NCBI RefSeq assembly: GCF_003369915.1
Contig: NC_046677.1
Coordinates: 19,238,913-19,302,912 of the forward strand
Direction: 5' to 3'
Origin: Drosophila miranda
Lineage: Eukaryota > Arthropoda > Insecta > Diptera > Drosophilidae
Length of the DNA stretch: 64,000 nt
Part shown: piece by piece, positions 1 through 17,000 of the stretch
Position numbering within the stretch: the stretch's first letter is position 1
Layout of the letters: every line of letters begins with the position of its first letter
Made by a program: the position numbers and the translations under genes
Notes under the pieces: generated by a model
Databases searched by the model: none
Told to the model about the DNA's origin: nothing
What the model saw: the letters and a program-made list of their open reading frames with translations, nothing else

Positions 1-183
1 GAAGAACCAAAAAGCCGTTAATTGAATATATAAATATCTATTGAGATGTTTTAGACGGACTAAAGCAAAATTTTCGTTTCCGATTAAATTCAATATTGTC
101 ACGACCTTCAAAGTTTTGTATTCCTTAGCTATGAGTCCGTGAATCGTTAATACTAATTTATTTACATATTCTATTATTACTTT

Positions 184-4271
<4,088 letters not shown>

Positions 4272-4589
4272 TTTTAAAATGTAAAGTCAGATCTTGAATG
4301 ACGGTGTTTTAGAAACGCGATTTTGGGCAGGGAAGACTTCAGAAATACAGATCTGTGAATTATGACATATACAACCCGAAAGTTTATATTATTCAACGAC
4401 TTACTACTTAGTTGTCTATATTTACAATTGCCATTAATAAAAGGTTTTTGTCACCACCATTTGTTTGAACACGAATGGGCAGAACAAATTACTGAAAGAC
4501 AAAGGAAAAGGATATTAAAAAATTACATATGCATGTGTTATATCTTAGGATAGTCTAATATAGCTTAAACAGTTAAAGTTCATACATTT

Positions 4590-5760
4590 ATTAACCTTTA
4601 AATAAATCGTTAAATATTTTACAAATTATAATTAAAACAGCGAGCGAACCAAAGATCTCAATGCAGAAAGCCGGGTGGAAAGGAAATATTTTCCATAGCC
4701 TCGGCCAACGGCCAAGGCGCCAGCGCCTATCAAAGCCGGCACTGTAACCTACAGAGAAGAGAATGGCTAAGTCCAGCAACGCCACAGCGTCGGGAAGCTG
4801 TCCCTGTCCAAAGAAGCTTCTGGTACGACTTCAGCGAATAAAGGAGATGCCTCAGAGATAAACGACTTTGCCGTCGGGTGCCACACCGTCCACATGCACA
4901 CCACTGGGACGGACGCTACCCAAACGACTGGTGGGAGAGATCCAGGTAATGAACTATGGTCGAGTGTCCAATGGAGGTAGTTCCCGTCCGTGTGCACCGC
5001 CAACTAAAGAGGGAGTGTGAAAACACTCGGAGAGAATTTTTATTGCGAAATTACGGGACCTGCCCGAAAGCTTAATCAAGGCTCGAGGGCGGACGCAGGA
5101 CAGTCGGGACGAGACCGGGCAACCGGGCATTTGCTCATAGAGTAAAAGCAGTGAACCGCACGGAGATAAACGAAGACATTGTAAGACGGGTATCGGGCTC
5201 TGTTTGAGAGTACCTTAACACCTCCCAAAACTCCTGTGCTCCATGGTTCGTACCCAGAACACCTACACAAGCACAGACCAGTAGTCAAGGTGCGCTTCTT
5301 GCGACCTACCGTGAGGCATGCAATATTCCGAAGGCCCCCTAGACCCGCTGCATTCTCAAGATCTCTGAACGCATTCGAGTACAGTTGAGTGTTCTGGTCT
5401 CTACCGCGACATGAGCTCACAAACGTCGACCGACCTAACTTTAGCTTACCAATTTCGAACACAATCTCTGGAGTCTACCGTGACATGTCCGATGTATGCA
5501 CTGTGGTCAGTACCGAGTCATACAGATGGGGAACAATCAGAGTCTTTAAAGCGCATTGTGCTATCTGTGATCGTACAATGTTCCAATCCTCTTGGTTAAA
5601 ACGGACCAACATTAACAAGGGAAGAGATAATTCTTCAGAAGATGTGGAGAAGCAAGTTGAACTAGGATGAGAGCTTGCCGCACATGTAAAGAGATTGAAC
5701 ACAATTTTGGGATGTTTGCCGAGGTCGACCGACCCGAGTTCAAAAGGGCAAGAAAGTACA
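4590..5760. other. GC-richer, transposon-like intergenic block
   Basis: This block is clearly richer in G and C than the flanking AT-rich DNA, in the way decayed LINE sequence is elsewhere in this window. Open stretches exist in several frames but none gives a family I recognise. A related pair of short blocks (TCTACCGCGACATG near 5399 and TCTACCGTGACATG near 5472) suggests a small internal duplication. I call it transposon-derived only on composition. Confidence 0.3.
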
Positions 5761-8700
5761 GAGCTTTAAAAAAAATAAGTATTTGTAAAAATATATAATT
5801 TGTTGGCTGAAGACCATCAATATGTAGTAGCTATTTATGAGGGTCCTGATCGGAAACTCAGGCGAAAACCCCAACTTTGTTTCTTGTTTTTTTATTACAT
5901 ATACTTCAAGGATTCGGGGATGCAAGAATCTCCTCCATTTGGAACATGGGAGACTCCATTTTTGGATATTTAAAAATGTAATTAGAATTCGATCAACTTA
6001 ACAAAAAGTTTCTTGCCTGTGTTAACTGTGATTTTGAGTATATTTTTCCAAGAATCCCTTCATGTTTATTGCTTTCAAAGAAATATCCGCGAAATCTAAA
6101 CTATCATGATACAGTTGTAGAATTCATCCTAAAAGGAATAATAAAAAAATTGAGTGATTAGTAAAAAATAAATAGTAATCGTTTTATGTAATCATTTCAA
6201 AGTTTCCTTGTATGAAAGCCATATTTATTACATCGCGAAAATTATTTCTCTTAATCCATTGTATTAACTATGCCACATTTTTCATATAAATTTAGATGCC
6301 ATTCAGAACTATTTAGATACACTATACGATGCAACTATACGTTTAGATACAACACATGTTAAATTTTTGTTTGGTTTTGTGAGGAAGCGTTCGCAACTCT
6401 CACCACTTATTGAGAGATCGACTGAGGTTCTGGTAAGCCGGGCTGACGTTGTGAGTGTTAGGGCCTATTAGCCAGCGCACACTGGTCGAAATGGCTTAGT
6501 AAAAATAGAAAAAATCAATTTCAAGAAGATGCACACTAATCTCATAGATACAAACAAATCTCACAGATCAAAATGTATTTCACATTTTGCTTAGTTAATT
6601 AGCAAGTGACCCGTGTCACCGTGCCGTGGCACCGGGCACCGTGGGCCTGTGGAGCGATTTGAGCACCTAATTCACTGAACCTCGCTCAAAAACGGGCAAA
6701 AAGGGCTGTCGCAGGCTGAGGGATGCAGTATGTGTATATAAACTTTGATGTTTCATAACTCATAAACAAATCCGATTTCCTTTAAAATTTTCTTTTTGAA
6801 ATTACTAGACAATTTTCATATTTATTCATAGCACACATTCACGTTTTGGTTTTGGCCAACTAATTGCGGCTAAGGCCCATTGTGCGTGGACTATTCTGCT
6901 TCTGTTTACAAAAAGGATTTCCAATGATTTTCCAATGATTTTGATTAGCAGCAAAGGCAAAGCAAATGAGCTAGAAGATAAAAAAACAGTACAAGGAAGG
7001 GGGAGGAGCGGATATTAGTCCAGCCGCCTTAGATTGGAACAAAACAAGGACTAATATTTTTAAATCCGTCCTCAAATGACGTGATACTTCTACATATATA
7101 TGTACCTGGCAAATAAAGTATGCATGCATATGTACACACGCATGTATTACATCTGGATATATTACTAAAAAATTACTTGGCGCCGTTCACCTTTTGAGTA
7201 AATTTAACTTAATGCAATGGTATATATAGTTCACGTAAATACACATTGTACTTACTTTAATGTATTTATACGATCTACATATGTATATATGTATATGTAA
7301 TAAAATCCAAGTTGAAGTACTCTAGGCGACATTCGCGTAAAACACTGCACAAACACCGTTAACCATAGAGACGAGTACGAAATTTTAAAGTATACATATT
7401 TTTAGGAAGACGAAAATCACTTTAATATCCGGAACTTTACGAGTTAAAAATGTATTCTTTAATGAACTATACAAATAAATTGTAATTTTTTAGCTATGCA
7501 CTGATAAATATTGGAATATACATATATTATGTAAATATGTATATATGTATGTATAGTGTAAACTTTTAGGTTGAATTTACATCATTTCCTTTCTTCCATT
7601 TTTTAATGTAATGACCTTTTCGTTGTCATCATCATCACAATAATTGTATCCTTGTACACTTATGTATTTACATACGCGTACGTTTTAGTAAAATACATAT
7701 TTACATGTGATTAACGCACTCAGATTGACTTATTTATTTATCCCTAATTGATGAATGGCCTAAATAACGGTGTATCAAGTGTTGGAAAAATTAAAATATA
7801 GTTGACCAGTGATTGCGTGGAATTATAAGTAACCGAAATTTATTTGCACATACATCCATACGGACATGTAAATACATGACATCGAAATAGGGGTGCCAAA
7901 TTGTTTTCTTTTTTACCGTGTTATTAATTTGATTTATAGGGATTCTATTATAATTACACATTTAAAATGCACGTATAATACTTTTGTGCTTTATTTTATT
8001 TTATACTAAAATAAAAAAATATACAACGGTCAACTTATTCTGCGAAACATTCTGATTTTCTCTCCTACTAAGAGCATGCTCTTTCTCTCGAAGAGGGTGG
8101 TTTGCAATGTTACGAACATAGGCACATAAATATATGAAAGTTACTTGTATGCTACCACCCACCATGTGTACAAATTTTAAGACTTTCACTGCCGAACAGT
8201 TCTAGGATAACTTTGAAATGAGAAAAATCCCGTTTTCTATCTTTTCTATGGTAGCTAGGTATGTGTAGCTACGTGTGTACATATTTTACAAAGCTATCCG
8301 ATTTTAAAACACTGATTTATCTATGACTATAAGCTTGGTAAAAGTCGCTGAGATGAACTGGAAGGAAAGCAATGCATACATCCTCCTACATACATATACC
8401 GGCGGCAGAATGAGACCATAATTAGAAACACATCAGCTGAATGGATGGAAAAGGTTAAACGGGAAATAAAGGTGATCACGAACGGGGCTTTTATTTATTG
8501 AATCTTCTGTAGTAGGAGGCTAACAAATAAAATTAACAAATCAAATAATAATGTCTTAGCTAAAAATCAGGGCTTGAGAGTTCCAGGGCTCTAATGGTGA
8601 TTTTCTGAGCTGGAAATCGTTGCGATAAAGACAGCTTCATGTGGTAGCGGCGCCATCTCAACTTTTACGGTATAACTTCTACATCTCTGAGAATGTTTTC

Positions 8701-9059
8701 CTCTAGACCGCACCATTTTGACCCAATGATATTTCTCAGGATCTTACATTGCTGTATGATTCCAATGTTCCATCTGCTTGCGTTCTTCTTTGGGTGCCAC
8801 AGTCTTTATTGGTTTTCAAATGGACTTGCAGGGTAGGTAGACCTTGTAGTCCAAAGAAAGGCTAGATCGTGCGTTAATAATTTAATGGAGCCCATTAGCT
8901 TTTAGCTTTAGGTGTATTGTTACTTTTAGACGATTCGTACTGCTGATTGGGCAGATTGATTGTAAGAAGTCTTTATTTTTAAAAGAATTAATGTGACAAC
9001 TCTGAGTGCCGGCTGACTATTTCCATTCAATCCTGCATGATAACCCAATAGTCAGCCTA
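5761..9059. other. AT-rich intergenic DNA, no gene recognised
   Basis: Long AT-rich stretch with ACATATGTATGT-type simple sequence (7080-7150, 7260-7310, 7510-7560) and no reading frame that I can support. The short GC-rich patch at 6600-6720 has no recognisable content. Confidence 0.5.
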
Positions 9060-9396
9060 CCTCATCTCACTTCCGCTACACTGCTCATACAGTTTTGATT
9101 TTTCAACGCCTCTCTGTTGTAGCCTTCATTTGCAGCATTTGCTGATGCACCTCCGTTTGGTTCTTCATCTGGAACATCGTATGATGGATCATCTCCATAA
9201 ACTGACCATTGGTCTGCTATTATTAGGAAGCTTAGAATCTGTGGAGCTGATAATTTAGCCAAGAAAAACAACCTCGTTCTTTCCAAGCTGATTCTACTGC
9301 GGGTAAATTCTTAAACTGGTCTTGCGTAGAATTTCGAATATTGCAGCAAGGTGCTGCAGGTGTTCCTCGTGGGAGTTTCAGAGCACGATGATGTCG

Positions 9397-9700
9397 TCAA
9401 TTAAGCAGCCACCGAAGGATTTGCCAAGGAGTACGTTGTTCATCACGCTGTAAAGTTTGTGCTACAATGCGTAAACCCAGTGGCATTACAATAATGTCCA
9501 AAGGAGTCCTAACAGTAGTTTTCGGAATGTCCTCGTGATCGACAGGAATCTGCTGATAGGCACGCACCGAGTCACCGAGAGCACTCGATATGGGTAACCT
9601 ATTATTTGACAGCCAAGTGGCGATAAGATCCATATTGTCGTCCGCGGTCAGTCCCAGAAGTATCTTGGCGAGCAGGGAAGCACTAGACAATGTAAGCACG
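9397..9700 (-). mobile_element. Decayed Ty3/gypsy reverse-transcriptase fragment
   Basis: The minus strand encodes about 100 residues with the RT blocks YQQIPVDHEDIPKTTVRTP and MPLGLRIVAQTLQR. These match the usual gypsy-family pattern around Y(H/Q)QIPV...IPKTAF.TPFG and MPFGL.NA..TFQR. The region between them is shortened and no other pol domain follows in frame, so this is a remnant. Confidence 0.65.
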
Positions 9701-9790
9701 ACAAAATCAGTGCGGATCTATTGGGTGGCCAACCACCAAGGCATCGAAGAAAACGAGACAGCGGACGTTTTGGCTAAGAAAGACGACCAG
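9700..9790 (+). mobile_element. LINE RNase H fragment
   Basis: The plus strand encodes VRIYWVANHQGIEENETADV followed by LAKK, which fits the RNase H motif W(V/I)PGH.GI.GNE.AD.LA found at the C-terminus of I/R1/LOA-type non-LTR retrotransposons. A relative lies at 18053-18092 on the minus strand. The flanks have no readable continuation. Confidence 0.55.
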
Positions 9791-10365
9791 ACATTTGTGT
9801 TTTTCGGTTCTGAACGCACTCACACATTCTATTTTTAGATTTTTACACTCTCCCGAATTTGTCCGAGTGAGATGGCGCAGATATCCCCACTGCAAAAACC
9901 AAAATCTCGCTGAATAAAACAATTTAAATATATAGCTCCCTATTCCCTACGTGGACTTAATCGGCACCCTTCTTGAGATCTTCTTTCTTATGAGAGTCAG
10001 CTGCGTCCAATTAACATCCAATTTCATGAAAGCCGTAGGACTTGCCATGGAATTCTCTGTCCCCATGAACTTATAACTGGTGAGGTCGAATCAGCTGCCC
10101 TCATTAGTCTTATTGGGATTTCTGTTCCGTCCCTTTTTCTCCGTTGTCATTCCTCTCTGTCATTCTAACTACTCTCTCTATGAAACTCTTGGTAGCCTCT
10201 GCCGTAATTACAATAAATGTTTCCATCTTTTTTCCTTTGACACTTGTGCTACCGCTGACGCACTAAAAGAAAAAACATGTTTATTGAAAATTAAATTACT
10301 AAATGTGGAGGGAGACACAATTGTTATGTTGCGCGAGTACTGCGTCAGCTGTTAGCACCCAAATT

Positions 10366-10620
10366 TGGTTCCCTGATCAATTATTTCAGAGGAAAATTTA
10401 ATTGGGTAAAAATCAACCATTTATAAGTAAGGCAAAAGCCTCATTATCCTGAAAATGGTGGCAAATTTATGTTAATACATCAATAAGTCATCTATTTTTT
10501 TCCTTTTGCAATTAATATTGGTTTTTTTTTTGTATAAAAAGCCGTTTAGTTTTCATATTGTCGATTAAAAGGTTTTCGTTTTGAAAACGAAGAAATATTG
10601 AAAATCCCGTGAAAACGCGA
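10366..10620 (+). repeat. Dispersed repeat family A, copy 1
   Basis: It shares blocks with 32690-33090, 47990-48520 and 48755-48900. Examples are GTCATCTATTTTTTTCC near 10488 (also near 48368) and the palindrome-like TTTTCGTTTTGAAAACGA at 10573-10590 (also 48449-48466). The family is non-coding in all copies; its class is unknown to me. Confidence 0.6.
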
Positions 10621-11026
10621 GAACTTTCAGGCAAGGGTCTTGCCCCCTAGTAATAAGTATAATACATTCTTAACCAAAGCACAGATGTGCGAGCAATGTA
10701 GCTATAGGTCACGTGGTACACCTGGTACAAGGCTTTTTAAAGCTTTGGTTGAAGCATAATATTAAAATTCCTGATTTAATCCAACTTGTTGGAGTTTCAC
10801 AATTCAGACCAAATCTTTTGTATTGTTATTGCCATCAGTTTTAATATGTGGTGTGTTTGAATAGGTATTTCATATCTGTAAAATAATACCATCGTTCCCT
10901 AAATATGTACGGTACCCTGTGTGCAGTGGTATAAAATCAACTATTCGATACTTGCAGGTATAAAATACTACATAGAATATCGTATGTTGTTCATCTCTAA
11001 AAATACTACCGTACACAAATAAGTAA

Positions 11027-14000
11027 ATGTTTATGGGCAAAATGATTCGGATTTCCTTTGAGGAAATTTCCATGATCCGAGACCTCGACAGGTAAGACAA
11101 TAACTTGAAGTTCCATAAGTTTTACTGATAGTTTATATTTCAGTCGATATTTTGGATGTCTTGACTTAGCTGATCCTAAAAATTTGGAAATAAAAGCCAT
11201 AGTTCAAAAAACTGTAACAACAATACAAGATGATATTGCCTACTATATTACTAAAAATATAATTGTTGCCAATGACGGATCAGCAGGAGTGTTTAAGAAT
11301 AACTCAACTGGAAATACTGGCAACGAAGATAACAAATTGCATGATATAGAAACTAAAATAATTAGTTTTTTCGAGGAGGAAACGCTTGCTAGAGACCAAT
11401 TTACTAACGCCCTCTGCAAACTCGGTCACTTGCATCTGCTTCTTGGTGAATATTCCGAGGGTAAGTAACATCGTAAACCTAGTATTATTATGATTACTTC
11501 ATAATCAAAACAAAAAGCTAAAACAAACTAACAAGAGTGTTTAGTCTTGAGACCACATAGAACAAAGACCGCAAATAAGAGTTATGAATGCAAATTCATG
11601 AAGGAAACATATTGGGGCACCATGGAATACACCACAAGTCCTATTTTAGTCATAAGGTATAGTTTGTCACAATCTATAATCACCGGCTAAGGTGCAGCCT
11701 TTTGACCAAACCTCCTGAAAATACCGTTCGGTACGTTGCTGAGCCAACTAAATTCACTACTACCTATTTGTAGTTCAATAAACCCAAAGCAGAAGTACCT
11801 GGGATATAGAATTTCATGCTTGAACTTCAAATTATCACTCTTTCTGTTAGCAAGAAAATTTGTTTTAACCAGTCGGAATGAGTTTCAGGCGGCTTTTATA
11901 TTCGTAGATAAAATATTTTCAAATCTATCATCTTTTAGTAGTGTTCGAATTTGAGGGCCTACTTTAACTTTTGCCCGCGACGGACGTGGAAAAAAAGTTT
12001 TTTGTTAACTCATCGAGTCACCTTCCTTTACCAGTGCTTAAACAAAATTTTGTATCAGACCTAGTGGTCCTGGTGACTATATAACGTCTTGGATTTTCAC
12101 GAGAGCTGCATTTTGGACGTTGTGTATTTTCGGATGTTTTGGCCAGTGCCTTCTTGAGTAATGCCCTTTTCTATCTAGGCTATCCCATAGGCACAGAAAG
12201 CTGCTGTATTTTGTATAAGCTCTTAGTAATCCAGATAATTATATTTTCAACCAATTTAGTCACAACTGTTCCTGTGAAATAGCCTCGCAATATTCATATT
12301 CCACTGAATGGTCATTACTTACGTTGTTCCGTGCGACGAAGAAGATATTTCCTCTTTTTGCGTTTTAGTGGCGGTATTTCGTCTGAAGGAGGAGCAGGAA
12401 GGAAAAGCCTTGACCAGATTGTATCGGCAAAACCATTTACATGAATTTTTAATTCTTTTGAATGAACCAATAAAAATTCGGAGCCGTGAGTCTCTGTTTT
12501 TCTCCGCAGCATCAAGTCTGCTTTGTAAAGTCATATAAAGGATCGGCTTGAGTTATCCATTTCAGTTACTTTGAAGAAGCAAGATTTTAAGTGTTTTTGG
12601 AAGACACTCGATCGTCTTCTGATGGAAGTCAGAAATACACTGAGGCAGGGTTTGACACTTGTTACTATAAGTACAGTGTTATATATCCATTTCTATGAAT
12701 AGGTAGAAGCGACAAAGGTCTAATTTGTGTGGGAGCAGCACCTGGAAAAATAAAAAAAGGAGATACCAGATTATCGAATCTCGATCAGATCATTATTATA
12801 GCTAAGAAAGAGAAAATGAAGTTGCAGTGGCTACATTAAATGAACTAGAATTTTTTTTCTAGCAAGGGTTTTTTAATTTTTGTATTTGTATAGGTGCATT
12901 AATTAGACGTTTAAGGTTTCGTTTTTAAAAATCTATGGATAAATGGATAAGGCGCAAAGTGAAAAGTTCAGCTATTACTGGTAAGGCATATGACATTGGC
13001 GTTTCACCACAGCTCATAACAATATACATACATAGATGAAACCTGATATATATGTACATATATTAAGCATATTACCCTCTGCTGTTTTACATGCCCATTA
13101 GATATTTTTAAATTAAAATACTTAAGCTTTATTCTAAAGAGATATCTAGTATACAATAATATATAATTCATCGTTTCAGCTCTATCGGCATACCAAAAAT
13201 ATTTAAGATTTAATCAGAATAATTATTGGACAAATCATGAATTTATTTATGGAATAGGGATTGCTTACTTTAAGCTCCGGTGCTTTAAATGGTAAGTTCC
13301 ACAATTTGATTTATTTTTTAAATTGGTAATTGCTGATGTTTTTAAAAAGATGAAAGAAATTGACAAGTTAAACCTCACATTTTCGCGTACATTCCTTTGA
13401 GAATGAATCAAATGTGTTTCTACAGCTTTGGTAAACGCCATCGTGTTTATGTAGCATTCCAGACTGCTCCGAGAAATCATATGCTTTAGCATTACCTTTG
13501 AAAGGTTTGCAACAGCGCATTAAAATTCATTTTTGATTAGGTTAGTTAATTGATTGATTTGATATGATAAAATGATTCTTCACAGCGGATTACCATCGCC
13601 CTATTTTGTATTAGGCGGTATTTTATTTTCTTGTCTGCGTAGTACTTATTTGGCGAACAAACATCAGCATCAAAAACAGGGATGATTTTTCATTGGTGCC
13701 ATTTTCTGCATTTCTATTTCGCAAGAGGGGATTTAAGCTATCTGGCGGCGCTTTCTTCCGCCAATTTCACTACTAGTAGTTTCCTGTTTACTTACAGTTA
13801 TTGTTCATAAAACGATTAAGACTTTTAACAGAATTAATTTGTTGGCAAAACACAGCTGACTGGGCAACGTAATTCCCAAGTGTATGTTCATCTAGTCTGC
13901 CCTATGGTTACATTGCTCAGTCAGTTTACATTTTCTGAAAAGTTAAAAGTGCTTCCCTCCATTTGTGTTGTGCCTACCTGGCTTTCCATCTACGATAGAT

Positions 14001-17000
14001 AGTCCGGTCTCAGAACTCGTTTGCAAAACGTCTGCTGCCACTTTTTTCATTGAACGAATTACAGTCATTAATTTGTATCGTTTCCATACGTATATCTGAT
14101 CTGAGTACTATGCTTTTTGGCCTTTTCCCACCCAGTATTCTACGCGGAACGGTGTGAGTTTTTGGCAGATGTGAAACCTCGATTCCCACTGGCACCAGTT
14201 GTCGATTTTATTGGATATAATTAAACTATACACATAAGGTATAGTGCTTATGCTTACAAAGTTACTCTTTGGAATCCCTTAAAAATTGCAGCAGCTCGGT
14301 TTGGGAGCTGGTTTGGCCTTGGCTGCTCGCAATTTGCTGGAGTGTCCCTTGCTTATGTTTCCTGGTGCCTCTCCCGAAATTTCGGCTGCTACTTGACTTC
14401 CTGTATTTCCCGATCAATCTCCAGAAGCTTGTCCAGTTTTGTTGCTTTGGTGAGGTGGATTGGTCGCAGAAAGAATAGTAGAGCAGCAGTTGGATTTGAC
14501 CTGGTCGACATCAACAGAATTTTAAAATGCATTTGGAAAACATCGGATAAATATCGCATTGAAAAGTGGGGCTTAGGAACATCCCAGATGGATGGTGGAA
14601 TAACTGGGAAATTTTCGGAACGGCAAATCCTGTGGATGGTCGCCTGTGGGAATGGGCTATTAGACGGTCGATCTGATTTGAGTCTAATATATACTAGAAA
14701 TATTCACACCTATTCGATTAATTAGTAAATGGTTATTTCTCGCCATTCCTTGTTATCGAAATATGTGCATCACTAGTTTGTTACAACTTGTTTACAAAAA
14801 AAAAACTACTCACGAATTCTGAAAATAAAGTTCTTAAGCAACATTTACATTTTTTAAATTTCTAATGATATAAAAGTATGAACATGAAAGTTCGGAAAAA
14901 ATAAAGTGCTATACACACACATATATATATATATATATATACATAGGTATGCTTACCAATTCAATGTTGTTTTTGGAAATGGAATTGGAGTTGTTTTTGG
15001 TATTAAAAAATGTAAAAGATGTTTATATATATTTAGTTGCTTAAACATTGCTTACAAGTGCGCGCCCATCTCAGGTATAAACATGTTTATGTACATGGAT
15101 GAATGTTTAGTTGTGCATAAATGTATGTACATATGTATGTACGCGTATATGCCTGCAAAGTGTATTAGGATATTGATAATTGTGTACATTTGTATGTATG
15201 TTGAAAAACAAAAGAAAGTATACATATAGTATGTACATATACATATGTACATAGATTGCATAAACATATAAATGCATACATATGCACAAGTAAAATACAT
15301 CTTAGTCTCAAAACGGTTGTTGGTTTTTCTTTGAGCATAACCTATCTTTCATCCAAATACCACGATAATTTTTGTGGCCTGGCCCCCAATTGCTTCAATA
15401 GGTTTTAGACGTTTTCAGCTCGTGCTTCCTTTAACTTAAGATGTCTACACATCATTGAGATTTTATACCCCCCCGCATCTTTTGAACCATCTTTTCATTC
15501 TGAAGATTAGTGTTTAGTTTTGGAGAGTGATTAATGATTCAAACATTCTCAAAATATAAGAGTATTCAAGGTCGTGGTTTTGTTGAACGAACCCTTTCGG
15601 TTATTCAGTCTTAACAGATGAATAATCCATGGATCCCGTCGGTCTCGATGAGCGCCTTGATCTCAGACTATAAGAGGTAGAGCAACCAAAGTTTTGCATC
15701 CAGACCCCCACTTTAGTAAGTGTATTTCAAAATTATTCCACACGCGAAGTTTCGAAATACACTTGTAACATTATGATATTGCAGGAGTCTGGATACAAAT
15801 TGGTTGATCTAGCTCTTATAATTTCTGAGATCTAGGCGCTCACTGGGACGGACAGACGAACAGACAGACATGGCTATATCGACTCTGCTATTGATACTTA
15901 TCATGAATATATATACATACCTTGTGGGGTCGGAAACGCTTCCTTTTGGGTCGCTTCCATATCGGGATCAGTCATTTTTGACATTTACAAATTTTTTTTT
16001 TTTCTTGCTTTTTTATATGAAAAAGATACGTTAATTAACAGCTAAGATATATATACATTTTACGATTTTGAATACGTGCGATCGGTTTAAAGTTAACATG
16101 AGTGTCCACATTTTACGTATATACGATCCAAATGTGCACTCCTTGAAACTAACATTTGACACTAATGTTTTTTTTTAAGATTTCAACAAATTTTTTCTTC
16201 TTTTTATAGGGCAATCAAATCTTTTCAGGAGCTTTTATACTTAAACCCCAATTTCACATGTGCTAACGATGTTCATTTACGATTGGGTTTCATGCTGAAG
16301 CATTGCGGTGAATACCACATTGCTTTAAAACATTTGCAATTGGCGCTGCTTTATACGAATCCATCGACTTATTCTGAGCTTCATGGTAAGGGTTAACATT
16401 TATACAACGTATATTTGCAGTATTTTTATTCTTTTAGACAGAGGAAGAAAGTCCATCGATTTGAAAACGTCTATTTTATTTTTTTTTTTTTTGTCATTAT
16501 TGAAAACTAAAAATTAATTGATATTTTTTGTTTTTTCAGTTAAATTTCAAATCGCTCACCTTTATGAAGTTCAAAATAAGCATAAGGCGGCAAAGAAAGC
16601 CTATGAATTTCTACTCAACGAAAAAAATATATCGCTGAAACTAAAAGCAGATGTTTATAGACAGCTTGGTAAGTTACACGCAAAAACTAGACATTTTTAT
16701 ATTGATCCGATCGCAACCAGCACTCAAAGACTATACAGTTACCAAGATGTTGCCAATATGTGGGTATTCATGTAGTTTCAACAGTAATATTGTAAAAAGT
16801 ACAAAGGGTATGGTATGGTACTGTCATCAGCCGCGCAGGATACTTTTTGTTGTGGGGCCGTGTAATTGATATGCAAGAATAAGAACTACGTTTGGTTTCC
16901 GTTCCGTCATAAGACTGATTTTGTAGTGTTTACTTGATTCCGTCTTAACTCTAAATGTTACTCGACAGTATGTTGTGTGGCGCTTTGTCGCCGAGCGTGT

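Noticed and set aside
4362-4553. 63-codon plus-strand frame upstream of the DPP-like gene
   Set aside because: No signal peptide, domain or splice support; length expected by chance in AT-rich DNA.
14915-15300. Overlapping frames with Tyr/Met/Ile/Cys-rich translations on both strands
   Set aside because: They are translations of ACATATGTATGT simple sequence.
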